Source: Malachius bipustulatus
Lineage: Eukaryota > Arthropoda > Insecta > Coleoptera > Melyridae
Direction of reading: 5' to 3'
Length of the DNA stretch: 64,000 nt
Assembly (NCBI GenBank): GCA_910589415.1
Contig: OU342634.1
Coordinates: 3,038,001-3,102,000 of the forward strand
Shown here: one piece after another, positions 48,505 through 58,493 of the stretch
Layout of the letters: each line of letters opens with the position of its first letter
Position numbering within the stretch: position 1 is the first letter of the stretch
The notes under the pieces: generated by a model
Database searches by the model: none
Told to the model about the DNA's origin: nothing
What the model saw: only the letters and a program-made list of their open reading frames with translations
Program-made: the position numbers and the translations under genes

Positions 48505-49293
48505 CAGGGTGTTTACTGTAAGGTTGGCCAAACTTCACAAGCTGATTCTTCAGACTAAAATAAATAAAAATTTCCCATTAAATGGAAAAAGTGTCCGGAA
48601 ATGCACCGTTTTTAAGACATCTCGGGAACCGTATATAAGATACAATGTTCAGCTCTTACACAACACTATGTGCACACTGATCCCCTTATTTTCCACGTAA
48701 AATAAAGGTTTTAAAAAAAATCAGTGACGTAGATTTAGGGTATTTTAAGGGTTTCGACCCCCTAATTTCTACGCCACTGGAATAAATGCGATTTTAAGCA
48801 GCGCTTTTGAACCGCCCATGTGTTCTATACCAAAAAGGTACTCCTGGTTAACGGCTTTAAAATGAACCGTTTCCGAGAAAACTGGCATTTTATTAGAGAA
48901 AACATCACTTTTTACCGAGTTTTCAACAAGATTTTGGAAATAATATGAAAGTAAGTGAAAAATTATATCCCCATAATTAATGTTTTCTCTCATCAAATGA
49001 CATTTTTCTCGGAAAGAACATTTCTCACTTTAGAGCCGTTAACCAAGAGTACCTTTATGGTGTAGAAAACATGGACGGTTCAAAGGCGCTGCTTAAAATA
49101 GCATTTATTCCAGTGGCGTAGAAATCAGGGGGTCGAAACTCGAAACCCTCATAATACCCTAAATCTACGCCACTGAATTTTTATAAAACCTTTATTTCAC
49201 GGCGAAAATAAGGGGATCAGTGTGCACATAGTGTATATAAGAGCTGAACATTGTATCTCATACGGTTCCCGAGATATCCCATGCATTCCGAGC
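48505..49293. repeat. Large fold-back element, arms about 310 bases
   Basis: Arms about 48599-48908 and 48973-49293 are inverted copies; shared blocks include GATCCCCTTATTTT, CTACGCCACTGGA and CGGTTCCCGAGATATC. A tip TACAGGGTGTTTACTG precedes the left arm at 48503, but the right end lacks the matching tip, so it is truncated on that side. Internal blocks resemble the repeats at 4300-4465 and 20330-20470 (TAGAAAACAT, TTTTTCTCGGAAA). Confidence 0.8.
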
Positions 49294-50237
49294 AATGCTT
49301 GGAGTTCCAAAAAAACTAAGTAGGGAAGTAATTCGAAAAACCAAGTAAGGGATGATTATACTTGGGGGTTGAATGGCGTAAAGTTGTATTGAGGGCGCAA
49401 AGCCTTACGGGTATAAATGGGTATTTGAAATTACCCAAATTTCATTTGTTTCTGTTTTGAAATGACGCGGGTATGTCTTGATAAATAAAATTTGGAACAT
49501 CGTGTATTGTCATTTTGGCAACATACGAGTAGAGGCCCCACAAATCTGCCCATTAACTTAATGAGCTATTATAATACTGGCTGTTAAACTTTAAAAAATT
49601 AGCTTGTGAAAGGTGATATGCTCCGCATTCCAAAAGGAGTCAACATAATTCAAATTTTCCATAGCTCAACCCTAATTTGAAAACATCTGGAATGCGGAAT
49701 ACGATATACATAGTACTTAGCTAAACGTAGATTAATTATGTGGGACAGAGTCGATAAGGAAAAGATACTTTTTTTTTCAAGACTCAAGCTTTCAAATTTT
49801 ATTTTAGTTCTTCTTAAGGGTCTTAAGTGAGGTCTAATCTCGGGTCTAATCGAATCGAGAGTCTAATAACTTGTTAATAATCTTGGAAATTTTTCTGAAT
49901 AAATATAAAAACAGGTATTTCAACTTCTCTGTCCTTATAAACCATAATCATTACATTCAAAGATTTGTCTAAAAGTTTAAAAACAAATCCAAAAATAATT
50001 CGTTCTGAAATTAAATTAGAATTTATTTTAGAATTAGAATTTTTAAAACATTAGTGTTTTATTTACCATCCATCAATGTTAATGTTAATTAGGTTTATAA
50101 TAATTAATCAGTCAATAATCAATTAATCAATTAATCAATTAATTAGTACTTGCATTTGCCTAATATGTAGTATAATAATTTACAGAAAAATTCCAGCGAT
50201 AATTTTTTAAATTATTTTCAATCTCTCGTAATAAATA
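49294..50237. other. No gene recognised
   Basis: AT-rich, with TAATTAATCAATTAATCAAT-type low complexity at 50100-50145. No coding or inverted repeat was identified. Confidence 0.4.
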
Positions 50238-51296
50238 CAGGTGTTTCGCCTAAGAACCGACATAGAGCAGGGGCTCGTAGGGAAACCCAAAATATGTTGA
50301 TTTAACGCAACTTATCCCTATAGTAATTTGCATCCCTGAGAAGTTATAGGCATTGAAAGTGGAGTTTCAAATTTCGAATAAAATCAATATCTCAGTTATA
50401 CAATACTACTTGAACTTAGTGTACAATTTGGTAAGTACACATTGTGAGTGTACCAAGAGCATTCACCGACAGTAAGAGAGATAAATTGTAGCATTTTAAA
50501 GGGTTGATAAAGGATGATGTACCCTTTAAAATGTTACATAATTTTCTAACCCGTTGCTCCATTTAAGCAATTAATTATTACTTCATTTAATGGGAAATTT
50601 AATTCTAAAACTTTTATTTCTCTTATTAATATTCACAAAGTTTGGTATTTTTCAACGAAAACCTTAAAAATAAAATCATCGAAAATTCAAAACAAGAGAA
50701 AAAAAGTAGGACGGTACTTAATTGAAAAAAAAAATTTGTCGTTTTCGAATTCCTTCCTGATCGTTAAGTTTGACATTTAATTTTTAAATTTTTTGAATTC
50801 ATCTTTCCAATTTTCAGTGATTTTAAACAACCGAACTGCAACACTTTTTTAGTTATTCGGGTTTTTCCGAAAGACGACAGTTCTTTGAAAATAATGAGAG
50901 AAATAAAAGTTTTAGAGTTAAATTTTCCATGAAATGAAACATAATAATTTCTTAAATCGAGAGCCAGGGGTTAAAAAAAATTGTAACATTTTTAGAGAGT
51001 GCATCATCCCTTATCAACCCTTTAAAATTACAATTTAACTCAACCTAAGTACTGTTAATCAATGCTTTGGCTACAATCAACGTGTGCCAAATTTTGTTTT
51101 TCTAAGCTCAAGAATAACTACTGAGATATGGGTTTTATTCAAAATTTGAAATTCCACTTTCAAGACCTGTAACTTGTCAGTGGTGCAACTTAGTTTAGTA
51201 GTGAGATAAGTTGCGTTGAAACACCATATTTTGGGGTCTCCTCGGGGGTCTCCTACACGCCTCTGCCCTGTGTCGGTTCTTATACGAAACACCCTG
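50238..51296. mobile_element. 1.06 kb fold-back element (CAGGTGTTTCG tips)
   Basis: TA at 50236-50237 and 51297-51298. The ends match as inverted repeats beginning CAGGTGTTTCGCCTAAGAAC and the similarity extends, with gaps, almost to the middle (for example AAAACTTTTATTTCTCTTA at about 50608 against its complement at 50905). No coding capacity. It is a non-autonomous member of the TA-inserting, CAGG-tipped group. Confidence 0.85.
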
Positions 51297-52998
51297 TACA
51301 AGGGTAGTAAGAAATAGAAATATGGGAAGGGCAAGTGGCAACACATGACGCGTTAAAAGGCAGGCCAGGGTATCCACGACAGAATACTTATTAGAAATAT
51401 AAAAATACCTATAGGTACTTTATACTACATTTTTAATGAATAAATGAATAAAAAAATAATAAATAAATAAATAAAATGAATAAATTCATTTTTTCCGTTA
51501 ATATTTTTTTTTAGTCCAGTACACCCCCGTTTTGGCTAGAAATTCTATAGAAGACTTCCTAAAATTATAAAAATTTAAATTTAGGTAGTCCATACCCTCT
51601 ACTTCAAAGTCTCCCCAATTCCGTTGGTTGCTTTTACCGAGGGGGTGAAAACCACGCCATCTCGGGGGCGAAAAATTGGTTGTTAAAAATTACTGTAGAA
51701 ATCAATATATCTACTAATTTTTAGTCATTTTTCTTCTATATACGTTTTTCCCACAGCCAATACTTTTTGAGTTATTTGCGATTAAAATTTCGCGTTTTTA
51801 CCACGTTTTTGAACGGTTTTTCAAGAATATCTCCTAGCTTTATCGCTAATAAGACCATAATAAGTAAACCTCGAAGTAAACAAAATTGTAGCTTGTAGCT
51901 AATAAAAAAACAAAGAGAATGGTTTTGTCTATGGTTGCTCCAAACCTATTATTAACTGAGTAATGGCTTATCAAAAGCCAACTTTTGCTTTTGGAGTAAA
52001 AATCGAAACTTTCAATCTCAAATTATAAAAAAAAATTATGGATTTTTTTATAAAAACTGATATACTTAAAGCTCGACTTAAAGTTTTTGATAGTGCTTAA
52101 AAATACCTTCATTTTTGTTTTTTATTAAAGGTCCTAGCATAAAAACTGACCGAGTTATGACGAAAATAAGATAGACGCCGAGTTTTTTCGTATACCGCCT
52201 ATAGAAAAAACGGTCAAAACAACCCCTTCAAAACCACCCCCCCAATTGAAAATATTAGCCTTTCTACAATTTATTTCCTTAATATAGGTAGGTACCATAA
52301 GTAAATTCTGTGAATTTTAATGATGAACAAGCCTTAATTTTGAAAAGAAAAAATTTAAAGTCAGAAATTTTTTTTTAAATTTCTATAAAAAAGTTCGTTT
52401 TTTCAAAATAAGTCAAAAAATAAGGCAGATATGTAAAAATTACAACATACCAAAAAGTTTTTTTTTCACTGAAAATGTTGATTTAAGGTTTTTTTTTTCG
52501 TAAGTGTAAAATTGAGGGAGATATGGCTCTCAAAAGTTGTGCCTAGTGGTTGACTAGTACTATTTTCGAATCATTCAACCGTTGCCAGTTTCCAGAATAA
52601 GGGTGGAAGAAATATCAATCCTACATGAGTTTGTAGGATTGTATTTTAACATTTATATCTAATAGGGGTGGTTTATGGTAAGGGTTGATGGAGGTTCTAG
52701 CTCACGAAAAATATTAAATAATAACATCAAGTTATCTTCACTGAAATTATTACAACAAAAATTGAAACAATTAAAAGTTTGAATCTTGTTTATAATATTT
52801 TTATCGTAGCAGGGGGTAGTTTTTACCCCTGAAAATATTCAACAATAAACGAAATAGCATTAAATAACATAAAGTAATCTTTACTTAACTTATTTAAACA
52901 AATTCCAAACATTTTAATGCTTTAACGTAATTTTTTAATATTTTTCTATCTATCGGAGGCGGTTTTCACCCCTAAAAATATATGTACCTCGATATGTA

Positions 52999-54549
52999 CA
53001 GTCTTGTCACAGGCATGGTACACCCCCCCCCTTTTTTTTTTCTTTTTTTTTTGAGATAATTTTTTGAAATTTGGTACGTCGCATATTCTCGATAGAGTGC
53101 ACTTTTTAGCAGAAAATTTAATTTTTTCCCACATCCGGTTTTTCCGGAAATGTTACCAACTTTTTATTTTTAAATGGAACACCCTATATATTATTATATT
53201 TTTGGATTCTATACATTTGTACGAATCCAACAATACCACATAAGTACCATTTTAAATGTCAAATTTGTTTTTATTTAATTTTTTATTTCTCAATTATAGT
53301 GTGCCATGACTTCAGTTATGTTCGTCACAGATGCAAAATGGGTACACCAAAATGTCCCTTATTAAGAGTAGGTACTAGCAGATGGTACATCGGTACCAAT
53401 ATATGGTACCATTTGAAAAAAATGAATTCAGCTCAAAAAATCACTCCGGTGCGCATAATTTATCCATAAATCACTTAATTTAGTACTTTGAACAAAATAG
53501 TATACCTATTATTGTGTTGTATACCTAGGCTGTAAAGTGGCACTTTTCAGGCCTCAAGAAGATATGGCCAGGCGAGGCGCAGCCGAGGCTGGCCACTTCT
53601 TGAGGCCTGAAAAGACACTTTACCGCAGTGGTTTACACATAATTTTTTATCCTACACAAAATAATAATAATAATAATAATAATTTTTTTTTTTTTAATTT
53701 TTTTGAAAGAAAATTTATTCAATACCTACATTTATGTTTGCTTAATACATTAGTATCAGTATCAAAGTATCAAAGCGTAGATTAGTTAAATTACAATCAG
53801 TAATTTATTTATTTATGGATAACATTAATAGTGAAGATTTTGAATATTACAAGTATTATTGAACGAAATTCCTTGTTTGGATAAATTTGACATCAGTAAG
53901 TTTAAATCATCAAATCTTCAATAATTAATTTTTAATTTGCTGGGTCTTGCTGATCTATTGACATTGACAGATTGACATACAGCTAGCACAGAATTAGACT
54001 AATCTATTCTGTGCAGCTAGCTTGCTTGCTATTGGTTCCTTCTGGAAATAGCATTTCAATTGCAATTGGGTGGCCCTCTAGCGTGAAAATATAAAAATAA
54101 TTTTACCGCCTAGGCAGGAAAAGTGGCACTTTCTCCGGGGGCATGCAGTCGAGAAAGTTCAATTTTCTTATGGGGTAGGATAAAAATTAGATTTTTCTAG
54201 CAATAGATGATCCAATTGGAGTAAAACGAAATAGTCATGGCACACTATAATTGAGAAATAAGAAATCTAAAAAATTAAATAAAAACACATTTGACATTTA
54301 AAATGGTACTTATGTGGTATTGTTGGATTCGTACAAATGTATAGAATCCAAAAATATAATAATATATAGGGTGTTCCATTTAAAAATAAAAAGTTGGTAA
54401 CATTTCCGGAAAAACCGGATGTGGGAAAAAAATCAATTTTCTGCTAAGAAGTGCGCTCTATCGAGAATATGCGACGTACCAAATTTCAAAAAATTATCTC
54501 AAAAAATAAAGAAAAAAAAGGGGGTGAACCATGCCTGTGACACACACTG
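52999..54549. mobile_element. 1.55 kb inverted-repeat element inside the tandem array
   Basis: TA at 52997-52998 and 54550-54551. Inverted repeats of about 315 bases (52999-53317 and 54236-54549) start CAGTCTTGTCACAGGCATGG / CCATGCCTGTGACAC. Blocks such as TCTCGATAGAG and CATCCGGTTTTTCCGGAAAT are conserved in both arms. About 900 bases of interior hold no gene but contain a strong hairpin (53532-53623) and an (AAT)n run at 53661-53685. Removing it restores one unit of the surrounding array, which confirms insertion. Confidence 0.88.
53532..53623. repeat. Strong two-tier GC-rich hairpin
   Basis: Outer arms 53532-53561 and 53596-53623 (GTAAAGTGGCACTTTTCAGG... / ...GCCTGAAAAGACACTTTAC) and an inner pair TGGCCAG...CTGGCCA with CGAGG/CCGAGG repeats. 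It stands in AT-rich sequence. A related AAAGTGGCACTTT block recurs at 54120. Confidence 0.85.
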
Positions 54550-54843
54550 TATAGTTACTGGCGTTTTTACACTTAATTACATCGAGTGACCTTCACTAAA
54601 CACGTTCATATATATAATTTTAATTAATTATATGGTTTAATCTAGTGTATTATATTTTTTCGCTATAGGGGTAGTTTTCACCCTTAAAAATAATAAGCAA
54701 TCAACGGCGTTGGGGAGACTTTTAAGTTTAGTTTGGCATGCGTTTTGGCTGCCTGGGGTTGCATCCTATGGTGCAAGCCGAACCCACCGTGCAATTTTTA
54801 TTTTATTTTCATAATTTTTCTCACTATTAAGTGACTAAGGTTG

Positions 54844-54930
54844 TGCTGTGTGTTGGCAAGATACATTGTACTGAAGAGTCCCAATTAGGACGAAACACGT
54901 GTCTACAATTTCCACCCCTGACTCACAGCA
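54844..54930 (+). ncRNA. Type I hammerhead ribozyme candidate
   Basis: All parts of a hammerhead are present. Stem I inner strand ATTGTA (54865-54870) pairs fully with TACAAT (54904-54909). The core CTGAAGA (54871-54877) fits CUGANGA, where position 7 is free. Stem II GTCC (54878-54881) pairs with GGAC (54888-54891) across the loop CAATTA. GAA (54892-54894) follows. Stem III is the short AC/GT (54895-54896 with 54901-54902) and loop ACGT. The cleavage site is after C54903, in the classic triplet GTC. Stem I extends past 14-base internal loops through TGCTGTG (54844-54850) and CACAGCA (54924-54930), the layout of natural type I hammerheads. Such ribozymes self-cleave RNA and occur in small repetitive retroelements and Penelope-like elements of animals. 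Function is inferred from base pairing only. Confidence 0.85.
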
Positions 54931-55174
54931 TGAAATCTTTGAAATGAATGGCATGTTTTGCGATATGTCGTTCACCTTTTTGTTTTTTTAAGTTTAGGTC
55001 GAGCACAACCTAAATCCAAATTTTCATGCACATCGGAGGTGTTCTGAAGTTTTTCCAGGTTTCGCCGTTTTTGACCGCTGCTGTACTGGACTAATTTAAG
55101 AATTAAAAAAATCATAAATACTACGTAAATTTTTTAATTAAATTCATCTTCTATTGACGAAACATTTTTTATAC

Positions 55175-55747
55175 AGGGTGTTCCTTGGCTGAGTAATGAC
55201 GACATTGGGACATTGTCATTTTTTTTTCAATTATTTTAATTAAGAAAATTTTCAGATTGTCGGAGAAAATCCAGTAAGAATGGTTCTTACAATTGCGGTT
55301 TAAAATCTATGAATGAACAAATGAAAATCGCAATTTTTCATTTTGAAACGGCTCCAAATATCGGGCCTTACATGTCCCTTATCTTAACTTTTCAAGTATC
55401 ATCACTTATTACTATCTTAGTGTACTTTAAATTTTTATACAGGGACAGGGTGTAATTTTTCATCACCCTGTATAAAATTTCATATACATCTTTGGATACC
55501 TACATGAAAAGTTAAGATAGGGACATGTAAAGCCGTTCTCGATATTTAGAGCCGTTCTCCGATGTACCTGCTGCTTTCAAAATGGGAAATTGCGATTTTA
55601 ATTTGTTTATAACTAGCTTACCTAACTCTAACTTGCACTGCAATGGTAATTCAATTAAACTGCAACTGTAAAACCATTCTGAGTGGATTTCTGAGTGTTC
55701 TATTAAAAAAAATAGACTGTCGTCATTATTGGCCAAGGAACACCCTG
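55175..55747. mobile_element. 573-base fold-back element (CAGGGTGTTCCTTGGC tips)
   Basis: TA precedes the left tip at 55173-55174. The right tip GCCAAGGAACACCCTG ends at 55747 and is followed by AATA, so one copy of the duplication has mutated. The arms share the block ACATGTCCC...TTAACTTTTCA, and the middle holds two more short tips facing each other (TATACAGGG and CACCCTGTATA at 55436-55475). Confidence 0.8.
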
Positions 55748-56079
55748 AATAAATAAATATTACGTCAATAAATAGAACATCCAAATTAAATTTAAAAATC
55801 GACCTGTTACAGTTTTTTTTAATTCTACAAAATTAATAACTGAAAAAACGTAGTTTTCGCATTAAAAAATAAATTCTGTCAATAATATTATCCCCATCGA
55901 GCATGCAGGTAATTAATTTATTAAGCAATAAGTAAATACTTGAAAAAACAAATAAATTATGAGAGATAGGAACCGAAATATTAAATTTCCATTCTATTTA
56001 TTATGATAAATAGGTAAAACATGCAAGGCTGCAGGACATTTTCATTCAGAGTGCTGCAGCCCTCCCTTTAAATTATTCA
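55748..56079. other. No feature recognised
   Basis: AT-rich sequence leading into the GC-rich island. No coding or repeat was identified. Confidence 0.4.
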
Positions 56080-56625
56080 AGGAGCCGGGAAATCACCCTT
56101 GTCAAGCAGTACCTACTCACTGACCTTGAACACGGGAGGTGGGCTTGGCACCTGCTGCACACTGCCTCTCACTATAATAATAATTGTTGTCCTCTCACTC
56201 ACTCTGTCGGGGGGCGGCACTGTCACGGCACAGGGGCACGGATGGTCCGCGCGGCGCGGGCAACCAGAAACCACGGACAGGCAGACAGCTGCTCTAGGCT
56301 CTCTTGTATGTAGTATGTAGCCTAGCTACTTGTCGGCCATCGCGCTAGGCCATTGGTGCCCGTTGGGGGCTCGCGGTGCTCTTAAGGCGACCGTTGCCGC
56401 CGCTCGGGGGCTCACACGGGAACACTACACTTGAGGTGGCCGAGTTGGAACGGGGCCGGGGGGTTGTTCGAGTGTGCTCGGGTAGACGGGCGAGCCGTGT
56501 TTGCCGACGGATGGAGGATGAGCTAATGGGTTGAGCGCACGCGTCGGCGAGGTTGCGAGACCGGGTCTCGTCTCGGCGACAGCGTTGCCAGATCGATCGC
56601 GGAGACTGAAGACTGTTATTATTTT
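56080..56625. promoter_or_regulatory. GC- and CpG-rich island, possible host promoter/first exon
   Basis: About 550 bases with strong G+C and CpG content (for example GGTCCGCGCGGCGCGGGCAA, CTCGGCGACAGCG, GATCGATCGCGG) inside AT-rich sequence, with no inverted repeats and no transposon motif. Short open frames (56099-56320 and 56531-56761 on plus) show no known domain and look non-coding. Downstream at 56683 stands AGTCAGTCATTCAT, resembling an insect initiator (TCAGT). A non-coding first exon with its promoter, for a gene extending outside the window, is the simplest reading. A fragment of an unrecognised GC-rich repeat is the alternative. The strand cannot be fixed. Confidence 0.4.
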
Positions 56626-57066
56626 ATTTTACAAGGATCCACTCCACTCTCCATTCGTTCATTCATTACTTATACGTAGCAGTCAGTCATTCATAATATC
56701 GACGCAAAAAATTTTAAGTTCAGCTAGTAATACAGCGGTTAGTTCTTTTCACAACAAATGACGCAATGCAATGAGGGGTCCTTTTTTCTTAGTGTGACCA
56801 TTATAGGAACAGAGTACAATACACTTTATACATAATAGTACCTATTAGTATTAGTGTATTTTTTAGGAATCTTTTTGTCTTAAAATTACTTAAAATTACT
56901 TCTACACGAAATATTGTAGTCTAGTCCTACTTTGAAACTTTAATTTTTCCCAAATTCACCTCCCACGATTTACAGGTGTAATTTTTTAGAGCTTTCAGCG
57001 AGTAGGTACTTATCTATCTCGTATGCGCTAAAATACCTAAGTAAAAAATATAGGTATGTAGGTATA
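56626..57066. other. No gene recognised
   Basis: Transition from the GC-rich island back to AT-rich sequence. No domain or repeat was found apart from the initiator-like motif noted for the island. Confidence 0.35.
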
Positions 57067-58054
57067 CAGGGTGCACCATGTATCCTTCTCTATATTGCTA
57101 TCTCCTGAACGCTAAGAGATACAGGGTCGGTTAAATTAGAGAAAAGATGCGCAGTTTTGTGGCCATCTCGAATCCGTCAAAACATGCAAGATATCTGTGA
57201 CCGTTCCTGAAATATCTTGAAAAAACTGAAAAATCGAGATTTCTTATTTTCCTCATATCTTTTTTATTATTGGAAATTAATAAATAATTTTTTGTATGCT
57301 TACATAAGCCGTTAAGAGCTATCCATCTGACGTTTCAAAAATTTTCAAGGCCTACTAGATCCAAGAGTTTTCACAGTCAACTTTCGTTTTTCTTATGGCC
57401 GCCATATTATTTTTTTTATGTCGTTCGATATGAAAAAAATAATGGAAACCAAAAATTAATAAACTTCAAAAAAAAAATAATTTTTATTCTTAATTTTTCA
57501 AAGATAAACCTAATAAAAAATCGTCGAAAAACGTCAACATTTGTAAAATACGCCGAAATAGTGCTTGCCTTATGGTTTTTTAATTTATCTATGAAATTCG
57601 GTCTAAAAAAGTGTCTTTATTGTAAAGAAAAAAGAAGAATAAACATTTTTTGAAGTTTGAACAATTTTTGGTTTTTATGATTTTTTTATACCGAACAACA
57701 TAAAAAAACAATTTGGTGGCCATAAGAAAAACGAAAGTTATTTACTATGAAAATTCTGGGATCTAGTTCAGCTGTGAAAATTTTTTAAATGTCAGATGGG
57801 TAGCTCTTGCCGATTTATGTAAGCCCACAAACAATTATTTATTAATCTCCAATAACAAAAAAGATATGGAAAAAATAAGAAATCTCGATTTTTCAGTTTT
57901 TTCAGGATATTTCAGGAACGGTCACAGATATCTTGTATGTCTCGACGGATTCGAGATGGCCACAAAACTGCGCTCCTTTGGACTTGTTTAACCGACCCTG
58001 TATCTGTTAGCGTTAGGAGATAGCAATATAGAGAAGGATATATGGTGCACCCTG
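57067..58054. mobile_element. 988-base fold-back element (CAGGGTGCACCAT tips)
   Basis: TA at 57065-57066 and 58055-58056 flanks tips CAGGGTGCACCATGTATCCT and ...GGTGCACCCTG. Arms of roughly 430 bases are inverted copies, including GTGGCCATCTCGAATCCGTC, GATATTTCAGGAACGGTCAC and TTATGGCC(A/G)CC. No coding capacity. Confidence 0.88.
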
Positions 58055-58056
58055 TA

Positions 58057-58493
58057 TAGTTGATTAATATGTATGTATAAATTGAAGAACAGATGAGTTA
58101 TTTTGTGGCCATCTCGAATCCGTCAAGCGTCAAGCATACAAGATTTATGTGACCATTCCTGAAATATCCCGAAAATACTGAAAAACTCCAATTTTTTTCG
58201 TAATAATCACTTCATTATTTTTTTATTTAAAAGTCGATGCATTGACGTTGTTTAAAACATTATGCATTTAGGTATTTGTACCGCATGCACTTGATTGTTT
58301 TACGCCTACTAGTTTTGAAGATATGATAGGTAGGTAGGTAGTCACCTTTTGTTTTCCTTATGGACGCCACATTGAATTGTTCTTTAAAAAAGAGCAGAAA
58401 ATTATTTTGTTTATACAAATGTACCTACACCGAATTATCTTTTTTTTTCAAATAATATGTTCGATGGACGTTTCTATAATTCAATAGGTAGGT
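58057..58493 (+). repeat. Diverged half-copy of the preceding fold-back element
   Basis: GTGGCCATCTCGAATCCGTCA at 58103, GACCATTCCTGAAATATCCC and CTTATGGACGCCACATT follow the order of the left arm of 57067-58054, but with many changes and no right arm. It has a GTAGGTAGGTAG microsatellite at about 58330. Confidence 0.65.

Larger units (their letters stand above)
52655..54700. repeat. Diverged tandem array, units about 148 bases, interrupted
   Basis: Anchor motifs GGGGTGGTTTATGG (52665), GGGGTAGTTTTTACCC (52813), GAGGCGGTTTTCACCC (52956) and GGGGTAGTTTTCACCC (54668) are spaced about 148 and 143 bases apart and, after subtracting the inserted element 52999-54549, about 159. A second shared block (AATAACATCAAGTTATCTTC in unit 1) recurs at the same offset in each unit. 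Most units can form a GGGG...CCCC hairpin. At least three full units and the start of a fourth are present. Confidence 0.75.
51511..55094. mobile_element. Composite element: inverted ends, 148-base repeats, hammerhead
   Basis: TTAGTCCAGTACA at 51511 is repeated inverted at 55082-55094, and weaker similarity continues inward for about 90 bases (GATTTAGGT-type blocks; also CTCCCCAATTCCGTTGG at 51614 against CAACGGCGTTGGGGAG at 54704). The interior is non-coding: 51590-52600 is AT-rich with CGAGGGGGTGAAAACC-type motifs, 52655-54700 is a diverged tandem array broken by an inserted 1.55 kb element, and 54844-54930 is a hammerhead ribozyme candidate. I do not recognise the class. A Helitron-like element with central minisatellite and a ribozyme-bearing retroelement are both possible. 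No target duplication could be fixed. Confidence 0.55.
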
